Positions 25,370 through 33,357 of a stretch of DNA of 64,000 nt are shown one piece after another. The stretch is from Gp6-AA40 sp035492455. GTDB taxonomy: Bacteria; Acidobacteriota; Vicinamibacteria; Vicinamibacterales; UBA2999. How positions within the stretch are numbered: position 1 is the stretch's first letter; each line of letters begins with the position of its first letter. The stretch is taken from positions 62,001 to 126,000 of the forward strand of contig DATJJE010000050.1 in NCBI GenBank assembly GCA_035492455.1, in the 5' to 3' direction. The notes under the pieces were generated by a model. The model did no database searches. It had not been told where the DNA came from and saw only the letters and a list, made by a program, of their open reading frames with translations. A program made the translations under genes and the position numbers.

Positions 25370-26386
25370 AAGCGGATCTGACCAGGCACCGCGGAGAAAT
25401 GCGAACCAATCCAGATCGCGCTCCACTGATTCGTCAGGCGTTCGAGCTCTTTGCCAACGGACGCGATCAGCGGGCCGTGCTACGTGCGGTCAGCGCATCG
25501 GGCCTTGCCACGCGTGCCGGACGACAGCGCAATCGCTGAACAACCTCCTTCGCAACCCCGCGTACGCCGGACGCATCCAATCGCGCCGATGGAACAGTGA
25601 GCATGAAGGAGACTTTGACCCGATCGTCTCGGAGGCGCTGTACAGCGGCGTACAGGCCCGCCTTGCTGCCATCAACAGTCACCCGTCCGTACGACAGCAG
25701 GATGATCCAGATTTCCATTGCGCCGTTTTGTGCGATGCGCAGCCTGCGACACGCCTCTCACTGGCAGTCGTTCGCGTGGTCGCAGCGGCGTGTACCCGTA
25801 TTACCACTGCCGGAACCGGTGTCGCGGTGTGGCCTCCCGCAAAAGCAGTCATCGAAGCCAAGTTTGTGGACCTCTTGGACTCCCTCAGGCCCCGACCGGA
25901 ATATCTCGCTTTATTCAGGGCAATAGTGCTTGACGTCTGGCGACAGGAATGCCGTACGGCGGCAGATGTGGCCGCACGCCTCCGCGACCGTGTTTCGGCG
26001 CTGCAAGGGGACCTTCAAAGGGGTGAGCGACGCTTTCGTACTGGCCCGCTCGATCGATCGCGACACGTACAACGACATGAGGGACCCGCTCCGAGAGCAG
26101 TAGCGGCTGCGCAGTTGGAGCTTAGCGAGGCTCAGCTTCAGCAGCGGACGTCGAAGGAGTCCTCGCGTTCGCCGAGCACGTCATGGTTAACGCAACCGCG
26201 CTATGGATGAATGTCGCTGCTGACGGAAAGATGGCCCTTCAGGGGGCCCTGTTTCCAAATGGTCTGGAGTGGGATGGTCAGAAATTTGGAACCGTCGTAA
26301 CGTGCACTGCGTTCAGCTACTTGCGGGAGATCTCTGACAGCACCGAAAGAGTGGCGTCCCTAAGCATCCCAAGTTGAAACCAGATC
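25370..26386 (+). pseudogene. Decayed large serine recombinase, N-terminus missing
   Basis: Homology to the recombinase (PF07508-type) and zinc beta-ribbon regions is spread over several frames. Segments: 25378-25535 (NPDRAPLIRQAFELFANGRD), 25540-25715 (NLLRNPAYAGRIQSRRW, GDFDPIVSEALYSGVQARL), 25718-25830 (RFVRCAACDTPLTGS, YPYYHCRNRC), 25850-26160 (AKFVDLLDSLRPRPEYLALF), 26183-26377 (WMNVAADGKMALQGALFPNG, GTVVTCTAFSYL). At least four frame changes. The catalytic resolvase domain with its nucleophilic Ser is absent. The 3' end runs into a putative attachment core. Confidence 0.8.
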
Positions 26387-26407
26387 GCAGGGTTCCTCGA
26401 AACAATG
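26303..26407 (+). repeat. Attachment-core-like junction, copy B
   Basis: The left part (26303-26360) aligns without gaps to 29279-29336 at about 42 of 58 positions and encodes the last residues of the recombinase (CTAFSYLREISDSTERVAS). The right part (26351-26407) aligns to 18894-18950 at 44 of 57. The two alignments meet at GTGGCGTCCC (26351-26360). This looks like an element-end junction formed by site-specific recombination. Confidence 0.6.
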
Positions 26408-26456
26408 GGCGCGATCCGAAAAATTCCCGTGCGCGGCGACTATATAGCGTCAATTG

Positions 26457-26828
26457 CTAATTGATCACCGCCGCATCTATCGCCCTGATCAGGGTCGCCC
26501 CGCTCACCGGTTTTCGAAACACAAAGGCGAACTCCGCCGCGTCGAGTTCGCGTGTGTCGGTGCCTGTCACCACAAGGATCGGGACGTTTCGTGTCTGCAC
26601 GTGCGCTTTCAACTCCCGGTACACGTCGAGCCCATTCAGCTGCGGCAACATCAGATCGAGCACCACGACGTCCGGTATGAGACCCGCGTCGATGCGCTTC
26701 AACGCATCAACGCCATCGGCGACAGCTGTCACAAGGAAGCCGGCAGAGACGAGCTCTTGTCGATAGAGCTCCCGTAGGGGTTCGTCGTCCTCAACGATGA
26801 GCACACGAGTTCGCCGAAGCGGTTCCAT
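26457..26828 (-). CDS. Single-domain response regulator
   Basis: 123 residues from ATG 26828. A complete receiver domain: acidic pocket in VLIVEDDEPLRELY, phosphoacceptor Asp in VVVLDLMLPQLNGLDVY, Thr in ILVVTGTDT and Lys in FVFRKPVSGATLI. No output domain. No histidine kinase lies next to it, so it is an orphan CheY-like protein with unknown partner. Confidence 0.9.
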   Translation of the reverse strand: MEPLRRTRVLIVEDDEPLRELYRQELVSAGFLVTAVADGVDALKRIDAGLIPDVVVLDLMLPQLNGLDVYRELKAHVQTRNVPILVVTGTDTRELDAAEFAFVFRKPVSGATLIRAIDAAVIN

Positions 26829-27080
26829 TGTGGCAGTGAGTGTAGCGGATGTAATTACGTCCCCACCACGCCGATCCGACGCGACAAACAAACTGCGCGC
26901 ATTTTGATGGGTGCCGGAACGTACATTGCGACAATGCGGGCGACTGCCGACGTTGCTACCGATACGAGCCGTGAATCACTACAGTCGCGCTAAGACCGCC
27001 AACGAAACGCATACACAGGCGTGCCGACCTTCTATGAATCCGTGCTGACGCGCAACCAAGAGAGCAGTTGAGGTGTGTGG

Positions 27081-27269
27081 ATGAACGATTCGCTTGACTA
27101 CTTACGATCGCAATCGGGCGATCGCCCCGAAGCGGCGCTGCGTCCGAGTGCATGTCCTGAGTGCGGCTCGCGGGCGCTCGGCACACTCGCGAAAGTGATC
27201 ACCGCGGATACGTTCTGGCGATGTGCGGCGTGTGGGACGGTGTTCAACCGAAAGCGACGCCAGCCGTAA
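27081..27269 (+). CDS. Small zinc-ribbon protein
   Basis: 62 residues from ATG 27081 (GTG 27075 is possible). One zinc ribbon: CPECGSRALG near residue 26 and CAACGTVFNRKR near the C-terminus, with a beta-type spacer (TLAKVITADTFWR). Similar in layout to the proteins at 27654-27845 and 7773-8087. Function unknown. Confidence 0.6.
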   Translation: MNDSLDYLRSQSGDRPEAALRPSACPECGSRALGTLAKVITADTFWRCAACGTVFNRKRRQP

Positions 27270-27553
27270 ACACGCTGAACTACGACGTCGCGACAGGTCC
27301 TCATCGTCGCGACGAAGCGGACCCGGATCGGTCGCGCGGCGAAATGCGAGCACCGCCGTCGAGCGGCCGAACGGGCTGCGCCGATCACGTTCCGCCCAGC
27401 TATGCGATCGGCTACGCTGACCCGTCGATCCCGCCAGGTGGCATCGCATCGCGCGCAATGAAACTCGTCGTACTTTTCCTCGCCCATTACGACGCGTGAC
27501 CGCCGAACAAAATCAGCTGTGTTGCACCGGGCGCAAAAGGTTCTCGCCTCCAT
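27098..27553 (-). CDS. Zinc-ribbon frame on the minus strand, 3' part doubtful
   Basis: The first 45 residues (27553-27419) form a convincing zinc ribbon: CARCNTADFVRRSR...YDEFHCARCDATWRD. After that the frame becomes Arg/Ala-rich and runs antisense to the small gene at 27081-27269, so the true gene is probably shorter or has decayed. Both strands cannot easily be fully coding here; the N-terminal part is the supported part. Confidence 0.4.
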   Translation of the reverse strand: MEARTFCARCNTADFVRRSRVVMGEEKYDEFHCARCDATWRDRRVSVADRIAGRNVIGAARSAARRRCSHFAARPIRVRFVATMRTCRDVVVQRVYGWRRFRLNTVPHAAHRQNVSAVITFASVPSAREPHSGHALGRSAASGRSPDCDRK

Positions 27554-27653
27554 TGGTCGCGATGAATGGATCCTGCACCTGAGCTATCCGCTGCGGCTGT
27601 TGACCTTTTTTGGAGTACCTAATGCCGCTATATTGCCATCAAGGATATGCGGC

Positions 27654-27845
27654 GTGGTGGATCAGCGGCCCCCTTCTGATCATGAAACCGAAAAATCTGT
27701 CCGCGAGGTTTGTCACAATTGCGGCGGCACGGACACGATTCTTATCAGTAGGTTCCGCTGGGACGGCAGCACGCACCTCAATTGGCGGTGTTCGAAATGT
27801 GATCACGTCTGGGTGACGCCCGAACGCCGCAAGGAACGACCGTAA
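27654..27845 (+). CDS. Small zinc-ribbon protein
   Basis: 63 residues from GTG 27654, 8 bp after AAGGA. Ribbon: CHNCGGTDTILISRFRW...NWRCSKCDHVWVTPERRKE. The size and design are the same as in the protein at 27081-27269, suggesting a paralogous pair about 570 bp apart. Function unknown. Confidence 0.6.
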   Translation: MVDQRPPSDHETEKSVREVCHNCGGTDTILISRFRWDGSTHLNWRCSKCDHVWVTPERRKERP

Positions 27846-27904
27846 GGATTTCAACTACGTCCAGTAACTAGCCATTGTCGAGACTTGCGGGGTCCTTAGC
27901 CCTT

Positions 27905-28450
27905 CTACCGATGTGCGCCCAGCTGAAGCCGCGCCGTCAACCCGATTCGGTTTTGTCCCAGAAGCGGAACGAACGTGACGCGCGCTGGCTGGCCGGCGCT
28001 ATAGATGGTCCGATTGATCGCCTCGTCAATTGCGCCACCGATGGGCGCCCCCATCGAGAGCGAGAGGATGAACGGCAAGACGCAAACCAAGTCCTGGCAG
28101 GTCTGCGCGATTATGAGGGCGCCCGCGAGGCCGACGCCCGCACCTTTAAGAGTCCCATCTAACGTTGAGTCGTGGAGGTCGATGCGTGCGGCTGTTTGTT
28201 CGGTAAACGTCTTCCGCTCGATCCTAAAGTTCCAGCGCCGTCGTTCGACCTGGAGCTGATCGCCGACGATGGACACAACGCTCCACGTCGCCGTCCGGCC
28301 CTGATTCGGTTTGACGACAATGGCCTGTCCGACGCCGACTTGCAGCTGCTGGAACGTGTGAACCGGCTCCTGCGCGGCAGCGACTTGTGCGCTGGCGACA
28401 AAGGTAGCAGCCAAGATGAAGAGATTGCGAATCGTGACGTGCGTGCTCAT
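27905..28450 (-). CDS. Secreted hypothetical protein with glycine-rich segment
   Basis: 181 residues; signal peptide IRNLFILAATFVASAQVAAAQ. The N-terminal mature part alternates strands (VVKPNQGRTATWSVVSIVGDQLQVERRRW); the middle is hydrophobic and Gly-rich (LKGAGVGLAGALIIAQTC, MGAPIGGAIDEAI), like the glycine-zipper proteins common in Acidobacteria. Envelope location is likely. Unknown role. Confidence 0.7.
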   Translation of the reverse strand: MSTHVTIRNLFILAATFVASAQVAAAQEPVHTFQQLQVGVGQAIVVKPNQGRTATWSVVSIVGDQLQVERRRWNFRIERKTFTEQTAARIDLHDSTLDGTLKGAGVGLAGALIIAQTCQDLVCVLPFILSLSMGAPIGGAIDEAINRTIYSAGQPARVTFVPLLGQNRIGLTARLQLGAHR

Positions 28451-28541
28451 GCGAAAACAGTATTCGGTCCCACTCGCGAAGTCCTGATGTCATTCCTGAA
28501 AAGTTCTGAATGTAACGGTCTATCGAATCTCGGAGAGGACC

Positions 28542-29243
28542 ATGCGATCAGCACTCCCGCTCGTAATGTGCCTGCCCATCCTCGTCCTAGCGTGCGGCGG
28601 GGATGCCGTAGCTCCGGTCAGCCCCAGCGCGCCAGCTTCAAGTCCGCCGATAGCCCCCGTGACGCCAACCGTCACGGTATCTGGCCAGGTCACGAGTCCA
28701 GTCGGCAGCCCCATTGCCGCACCTCGTGTGGTCGTGTATCCGCTCCGGCTTTGGGGCCCGTGGTATGGACCGTGGGGCCGAGGCAGTGATGCGGACAATG
28801 CGGGTCGGTATCGCATCACTAACGCACCGCAAGACCCAGGTACGATCTTCGTGCGCGCCTGGAAGGATGGATACGTGCAACAGTGCGCGAAAATCGTCAC
28901 ACTCGCGACCGATACAAACGCGGACCTGACGCTCACTCGGAAAGAAGACGTCGTGATCACAGCCCTGCCGACGTCCGCGGCGACTCGGCAGATCAGCGGT
29001 ACGGTCTATACCCTGCGGAACAACGTGCGTGCACCGGTTGCCGGCGCCTGGGTAGGCTGGGAGCCCCTCCTCGATACGGTTATCGCTGACACCATCACTG
29101 ATTCGCAGGGGCGGTATCGATTGTGTGAGCTGCCGATTGATCGCGTCGATAGTCTGTTTGCAGAGCGGATGGGCAACTATTCGCCGGTCTACGGGGAGAC
29201 TGCCGCCGGAGGCGACGCGGTGGTCGATTTCGAGCTCCCATAA
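28542..29243 (+). CDS. Lipoprotein with carboxypeptidase-regulatory-like domains
   Basis: 233 residues from ATG 28542, after GGAGAGGA. Lipobox LVLAC at residues 15-19. A Pro/Ser linker is followed by two beta-sandwich repeats: VSGQVTSPVGSPIAAPRVVVYP...AGRYRITNAP and ISGTVYTLRNNVRAPVAGAWVGW...QGRYRLCELP, each typical of carboxypeptidase-D regulatory-like domains. Surface lipoprotein; ligand unknown. Confidence 0.8.
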   Translation: MRSALPLVMCLPILVLACGGDAVAPVSPSAPASSPPIAPVTPTVTVSGQVTSPVGSPIAAPRVVVYPLRLWGPWYGPWGRGSDADNAGRYRITNAPQDPGTIFVRAWKDGYVQQCAKIVTLATDTNADLTLTRKEDVVITALPTSAATRQISGTVYTLRNNVRAPVAGAWVGWEPLLDTVIADTITDSQGRYRLCELPIDRVDSLFAERMGNYSPVYGETAAGGDAVVDFELP

Positions 29244-29278
29244 TAAGGGGGGCGCCGGCGGCGCATCGGGGCGAACCC

Positions 29279-29336
29279 TGTGCTGCGTTCAAATGCTTAC
29301 GGGAGATGTCTGCCGCGTCTGAAGATGTGGCGTCCC
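29279..29336 (+). repeat. Attachment-core-like junction, copy C, entering tRNA-Glu
   Basis: 58 bp matching the last codons of the recombinase at 26303-26360 (CAAFKCLREMSAASEDVAS against CTAFSYLREISDSTERVAS). It ends in GTGGCGTCCC at 29327-29336, which overlaps the 3' end of tRNA-Glu. The frame then continues as PAGFEPAI, the typical antisense reading of a tRNA T-arm. No other recombinase sequence is left upstream. Confidence 0.6.
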
Positions 29337-29405
29337 CAGCGGGATTCGAACCCGCGATCTCTGCCTTGAAAGGGCAGCGTGTTGGGCCAGCTACACCATG
29401 GGGAC
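29328..29405 (-). tRNA. tRNA-Glu (anticodon TTC)
   Basis: Read from 29405 leftwards: acceptor GTCCCCA pairs with TGGGGAC, D stem GTGT/ACAC, anticodon stem CTGCC/GGCAG with loop CTTTCAA (anticodon TTC), T arm GCGGG-TTCGAAT-CCCGC, discriminator G and an encoded CCA (29330-29328). All stems pair. The 3' end coincides with a putative integrase attachment core. Confidence 0.96.
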
Positions 29406-29884
29406 CGTACTTCGAGCGATCAAAGTATCTTAGCAGTTACGTTTCACAGAATGGAAACGTCCATAGCGACGAACTCCTCCTCGTTTCGATGCGCGTCGCT
29501 CGACGCCCCGCGCCGCGGGCGGCGGTGAATCCGTTCCATCATGGCCAGCGAATCCGCGACACATCCCTCGCTGCCCATCCTGGCGTTCTGCGCCCGCACG
29601 CGCAACGAGCGACACGCGTCGACAAGGGCAGGGTAGCCCCGGAGTCACGCGTCACAGGCACACCATAAAGCTCAATGGCGCATCTGCGAAGTTGTTTCAG
29701 CGCCTCGGCGCGGATAACTCCGCAGGCGGCCGCGAACTATCTCGCGGCCATCCGTCGTCGAGTGCGCGTCGCGCGGCCTACATCGACGGCAGGGCTGCGT
29801 GATCTCGTAGCAAGACAATTGCAGCACAACACTGATTGGCAACCACGGGCGGTTCGTCATTCAACGCAGCGCATAGGAGGACCT
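29406..29884. other. Gap without a supportable gene
   Basis: About 480 bp between tRNA-Glu and the monooxygenase-like gene. Open frames exist on both strands but have Arg-rich, unstructured translations. Apart from the AGGAGG ribosome site at its right end nothing was recognised. Confidence 0.5.
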
Positions 29885-30250
29885 ATGGCGTTCGAGCTCA
29901 GTGCACACATGACGATCAGGCCGGGTCAACTCGAGGGATTCAAGAAGCAGGCGGCCGAGTGCATCCGTATCACCAAGGAAAAGGACACGCACACGCTTCG
30001 TTACGACTGGTTCATCACCAGGGATGGCACCGAGTGCGAGGTTCGTGAGGCCTACACCGGCCCCGAGGGGCTCATCGAACACAATCGCAACATCATCGAG
30101 GCGCGCACGAAGCTGTTTACCGACTACGCAGACAACCACTTGATGACGGTGTACTCGGAGCCGATTCCGGAGATTGTCGACCTGGTCAAAGCGCACCATC
30201 TGGAAAATCAATTCAAGTGGTTCTCGTTCGTCAAAGGACTCGATCGATGA
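29885..30250 (+). CDS. Antibiotic-biosynthesis-monooxygenase-like (ABM) protein
   Basis: 121 residues from ATG 29885, preceded by AGGAGG. The dimeric alpha/beta-barrel ABM pattern is clear: FELSAHMTIRPGQLEGFKKQ, HTLRYDWFITRDGTECEVREAYTGPEGLIEHN. Related proteins oxidise quinols or bind haem-like compounds, and many have no known substrate. It is translationally coupled (ATGA) to the haem-binding protein downstream. Confidence 0.8.
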   Translation: MAFELSAHMTIRPGQLEGFKKQAAECIRITKEKDTHTLRYDWFITRDGTECEVREAYTGPEGLIEHNRNIIEARTKLFTDYADNHLMTVYSEPIPEIVDLVKAHHLENQFKWFSFVKGLDR

Positions 30251-30717
30251 GCGCGCGTTTGAAACAGGCCGCCGTCATCCTGGTCGCCCTGTTCGCGCTT
30301 GCGCAACTCGTTCGTCCTCTGCACGCGAAACCGACGACCGATTCGAGCCGCACGATTCAGGCGCACCTTGAGCAGGGCAGTGAACTGGGTGCTGTTCTGG
30401 ATCGCTCGTGCGGCAACTGTCACACCAACGCAGCCGCGTGGCCGTGGTACGCGCGCATCGCACCGGTGTCGTGGTTGATTGCCAATGGCGTCAGGGAAGG
30501 CCGCGATGCGGTCAACTTCTCGGAATGGGCCGGGTATTCGCCGTCGCAGCAGCGCACCCTGCTCGCCGCATCGTGCCAGGACGTACGCGAAGGCAGGATG
30601 CCCGATCGTCTCTACACCATGCTGCGTCCTGAGGCGCGGATGTCGGAGCAGGACGTCGAGATGGTCTGTACGGCGGCGCGCCAAGCCGAGGGACTTCCGG
30701 CAAGAGGACAGCCATGA
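30247..30717 (+). CDS. Exported haem-binding domain protein
   Basis: 156 residues from ATG 30247, overlapping the preceding stop by 4 bp. Signal/anchor AAVILVALFALAQLVRPLHA. One haem c site CGNCHTN in a Haem_bd-like context (AAAWPWYARIAPVSWLIANGVREGRDAVNFSEW). A second Met/Cys-rich region follows (MPDRLYTMLRPEARMSEQDVEMVCTAA). Periplasmic electron carrier is the likely role. Its stop overlaps the next start by 4 bp. Confidence 0.85.
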   Translation: MSARLKQAAVILVALFALAQLVRPLHAKPTTDSSRTIQAHLEQGSELGAVLDRSCGNCHTNAAAWPWYARIAPVSWLIANGVREGRDAVNFSEWAGYSPSQQRTLLAASCQDVREGRMPDRLYTMLRPEARMSEQDVEMVCTAARQAEGLPARGQP

Positions 30718-31253
30718 GCCGCCGCGCCATCGCCGTGCTGCTGATCCTCATCGTGGACGTGTCGTACATCGCGTGGGGTGCAATGGCCGCAGCATGGCCG
30801 GACCACCTGCTGGGACCGCACGGCACCCCAATCATCGTCGCCGGCTACGAAGGCTTTACCAGGACATCGTGGTCGGAACTCACAAGGACGTTGCCCGCCA
30901 CGGCGAGGTACATACAGGTGGTCTATGCGATGTACGGCATCTACTGCGTCATCTTCGGACTGCTGACGACGGTCATTGCGGCGACTGCATTCCGCCGCGG
31001 CGAGCGCTGGGCGTGGTGGGCGTTGCTGATCGGCAACACGATCGCCCTCGTGTCTGCAACGCGTTACGACTGGGTGGTCAACGCAATCGGACCATTCGAG
31101 TTGACGGAATACCTCGGGCTCGTCCTCGTCTACGTCGCGCTCGGCTTGACGTTCAGAGAATCTCGCGCAGCCGCTCCGCCGGCCGCGCGAGGATTGCCCG
31201 CGACCCTTTCTCCACAATCGGCCGCTGGATCAAATCGGGGTGTTTCAGCATGA
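30714..31253 (+). CDS. Four-helix membrane protein of unknown function
   Basis: 179 residues with four predicted membrane segments (IAVLLILIVDVSYIAWGAM; VYAMYGIYCVIFGLLTTVIAATAF; WAWWALLIGNTIALVSAT; LGLVLVYVALGLTF). Third gene of an operon with the ABM and haem-binding proteins, with ATGA overlap. The C-terminal 35 residues are Ala/Pro-rich, and their coding region lies opposite the 3' end of the ArsC-like gene (101-bp convergent overlap). Confidence 0.7.
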   Translation: MSRRAIAVLLILIVDVSYIAWGAMAAAWPDHLLGPHGTPIIVAGYEGFTRTSWSELTRTLPATARYIQVVYAMYGIYCVIFGLLTTVIAATAFRRGERWAWWALLIGNTIALVSATRYDWVVNAIGPFELTEYLGLVLVYVALGLTFRESRAAAPPAARGLPATLSPQSAAGSNRGVSA

Positions 31254-31500
31254 GATCGAGTATCTGATCGTTGGTGAGGTTGCGCTCGCCAAGCCGCAGC
31301 GTCTTATAGGCGTCTTCCTTCGTCCGCAACAGGTCGCGAGGGGAAAGGCCCATCTTCCGCAGCAGCTCCTTCAGCTTTGTCTTCGGAATCGGATCGGTGT
31401 AGTAGTCCACCGCCTCGAAATCGACGCCGGCATCACGCAGCGCCGCGTAGACCTGCCGGCACGTCGTACATGTGGGTTTCTGGTACACGGTGATCTTCAC
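31153..31500 (-). CDS. ArsC/Spx-family thioredoxin-fold protein
   Basis: 115 residues. Thioredoxin fold with redox motif KPTCTTCRQVYAAL (C11-x-x-C14), then YYTDPIPKTKLKELLRKMG and RPIVEKGSRAILARP. The CxxC motif is closer to Spx/YffB-type proteins than to true arsenate reductases, which use a single CX5R-type cysteine. Follows the OmpA gene by 10 bp. No arsenic genes are near, so an arsenate role is not supported. Confidence 0.85.
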   Translation of the reverse strand: MKITVYQKPTCTTCRQVYAALRDAGVDFEAVDYYTDPIPKTKLKELLRKMGLSPRDLLRTKEDAYKTLRLGERNLTNDQILDLMLKHPDLIQRPIVEKGSRAILARPAERLREIL

Positions 31501-31510
31501 GCCTCCGATC

Positions 31511-33136
31511 TTACCGGGTCACCGGAGTCTGCGTCGTCGTGCCGATCGAATCGCCCGACACCACGAGCTCGACGCGTCGATTCTGCTGCCGTCCGGCCGC
31601 CGTGTCATTCGACGCAATCGGCATCGTCTCGCCGAATCCCGCGGTGCTCACGGCGTTCGCGGCAATGCCCTGTCCGACCAGATAGGTGCGAACCGAGTCG
31701 GCGCGACTTTCGGAGAGACGCTGGTTGTATTCGGAAGATCCGACGCTGTCCGTGTGTCCCTCGACCTGCAGCTTCAGACCTGGATGTGCCAGGAGGATGC
31801 CCGACACCTTGGCGAGCTTCTCGCGCGTGCCCGGTTTGAGATTCGAGCTTCCGGTATCGAACAGTACGTCAGAGAGGTTGACGATCAGTCCTCGCGCGCT
31901 CTCGCGGGTTTCGAGGATCTGATTGAGCTGCTGCCGCAGCTGATCGCGGAGAGCCGCTTTCTCGCGTTCGGCCTGCGCCGCGTTCGCCTCGGCCGCCTGC
32001 CGGGCGGATTCGGCCGCCGCGCGGGCTGCTTCGGCTGCCGCCTTGTCGCGGGCCGACTGTTCGGCGAGTGCGCGCGCCTGCTCCATCTGTGTCTGCGCCG
32101 CCGCCCGCGCCGCCTCGGCAGCCGCCTTGTCACGTTCGGCCGCGATTCTGGCGTTCTCCGCACTCAGTCGATCGATCTCGGCTTGCCGGCGCGCCATTTC
32201 CTCCGCTCGTGCCCGCTCGAGCGCCGTTTCTTCGCGCTGCTTGGCCTGCGCCCGCTGCTTCGCGTCGGCCTCGTCTTCCTGTCGCTGCAGCGAAATCAGC
32301 CGCGCGTCCTCGGCCGTCTGGACCGCCTGGCGTGCCGGCATCATCACATCGTTGCCGCCACGATGCCGAGCCTGGGCCTGTTCCGCGTCGGTCAGCAGCC
32401 GCGTCGCTTTGATGTAGGTGTCGTCCGAGTACCGATCCGCGCCGGCAAACCTCGCGAGCATGACCGCGTTGCGAGCCTCTGCAAGATCAAGCGGGGCGCC
32501 CGGCTCGAGCGGTTTGAACTTCACCTGCCGCGTGTCTTGATTCATCAGGTACGTGCCGCGTTTCAGCAGGTCGTACTTGGCCTGGATGACTTCGACATTT
32601 CCCTTGGTGCCGTTGCGGACGCTGTTTTCGACGATGACCACGTCGCTCGGCTGCGTGACCGCGAAGTAGGGTTCAGCGGTGACGATCATGCCGAATGCCT
32701 GCAGTTCGGTGGTGACGTGGATGTGTGCCTCGTCATCCTTGACCTGCACCTCACCGAGATTCGTCGCGCGTCCTTCGGGAGTTATGGCCCACAGAACGTA
32801 GGTGAGGTATTCCGGGCCGAATTGCGACGGCGGCGCGAGACGATCGAACTTCGCGTCGATGTCGATGTAGCCCTTCTTTCCCCCGACCGTCGCGTTGCCC
32901 GTTGCCAGCGGCGAGAGGGCGGTGCCTGCGAAGTCGACTTTTGTGTCGCCTTTTCGCGGGCGGTAGTTGATCGCAGGCGTCGTATGGCCAACGACCGTGA
33001 CACGGAACACCGGCACGGCGCCCTGGTCCCCAGCCGCGTCAACGTGCTGCGTGGGGTTGCTCGGAGTCTGCCCGAACGCAGTAACGCCAAGCATGCTGCT
33101 GACGAAGAGCCACGGAAGTGTGATTCGTGTACGCAT
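31511..33136 (-). CDS. OmpA-family outer-membrane protein with long coiled coil
   Basis: 541 residues from ATG 33136 with signal peptide (LPWLFVSSMLGVTAFGQ). Three parts: a beta-rich N-terminal region to about 250; an Ala/Glu/Arg-rich coiled coil at about 265-415 (AAAEAARAAAQTQMEQARALAEQ and similar); and a C-terminal OmpA peptidoglycan-binding domain (LKLQVEGHTDSVGSSEYNQRLSESRADSVRTYL, ANAVSTAGFGETMP). Likely links the outer membrane to the cell wall through a long helical spacer. Confidence 0.9.
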   Translation of the reverse strand: MRTRITLPWLFVSSMLGVTAFGQTPSNPTQHVDAAGDQGAVPVFRVTVVGHTTPAINYRPRKGDTKVDFAGTALSPLATGNATVGGKKGYIDIDAKFDRLAPPSQFGPEYLTYVLWAITPEGRATNLGEVQVKDDEAHIHVTTELQAFGMIVTAEPYFAVTQPSDVVIVENSVRNGTKGNVEVIQAKYDLLKRGTYLMNQDTRQVKFKPLEPGAPLDLAEARNAVMLARFAGADRYSDDTYIKATRLLTDAEQAQARHRGGNDVMMPARQAVQTAEDARLISLQRQEDEADAKQRAQAKQREETALERARAEEMARRQAEIDRLSAENARIAAERDKAAAEAARAAAQTQMEQARALAEQSARDKAAAEAARAAAESARQAAEANAAQAEREKAALRDQLRQQLNQILETRESARGLIVNLSDVLFDTGSSNLKPGTREKLAKVSGILLAHPGLKLQVEGHTDSVGSSEYNQRLSESRADSVRTYLVGQGIAANAVSTAGFGETMPIASNDTAAGRQQNRRVELVVSGDSIGTTTQTPVTR

Positions 33137-33357
33137 CGAAAGGCCTCCGCGGCAGGATGGGCAACTTCCGGTCCATCTCGCGCTAGGTGCGGCCTCGAAA
33201 AATAAGGATTCAGAGAGCCTCGCCGCGCGGCAGGAAGGCGACCGATCACAATTTCGAAGATGCACCTTCGGATCTGCCATTTGTTGTCAACAAGTGATCT
33301 GTCCGCTAGCTGCAGAAGCTGGCCGAACAGCAGAAGGCCGCGGCCCCGAAAAAGTAG

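Noticed and set aside
29306..29668. A 120-codon plus-strand frame across tRNA-Glu
   Set aside because: Its only recognisable part, ASPAGFEPAI, is the antisense of the tRNA; the rest is unstructured.
31153..31500. Calling the ArsC-like protein an arsenate reductase
   Set aside because: It has a CxxC motif as in Spx/YffB and no arsenic-resistance genes nearby.
33300..33357. Codon-like end LQKLAEQQKAAAPKK before a stop on the plus strand
   Set aside because: A stop codon precedes it directly; fifteen codons without a start are not enough to call a gene remnant.
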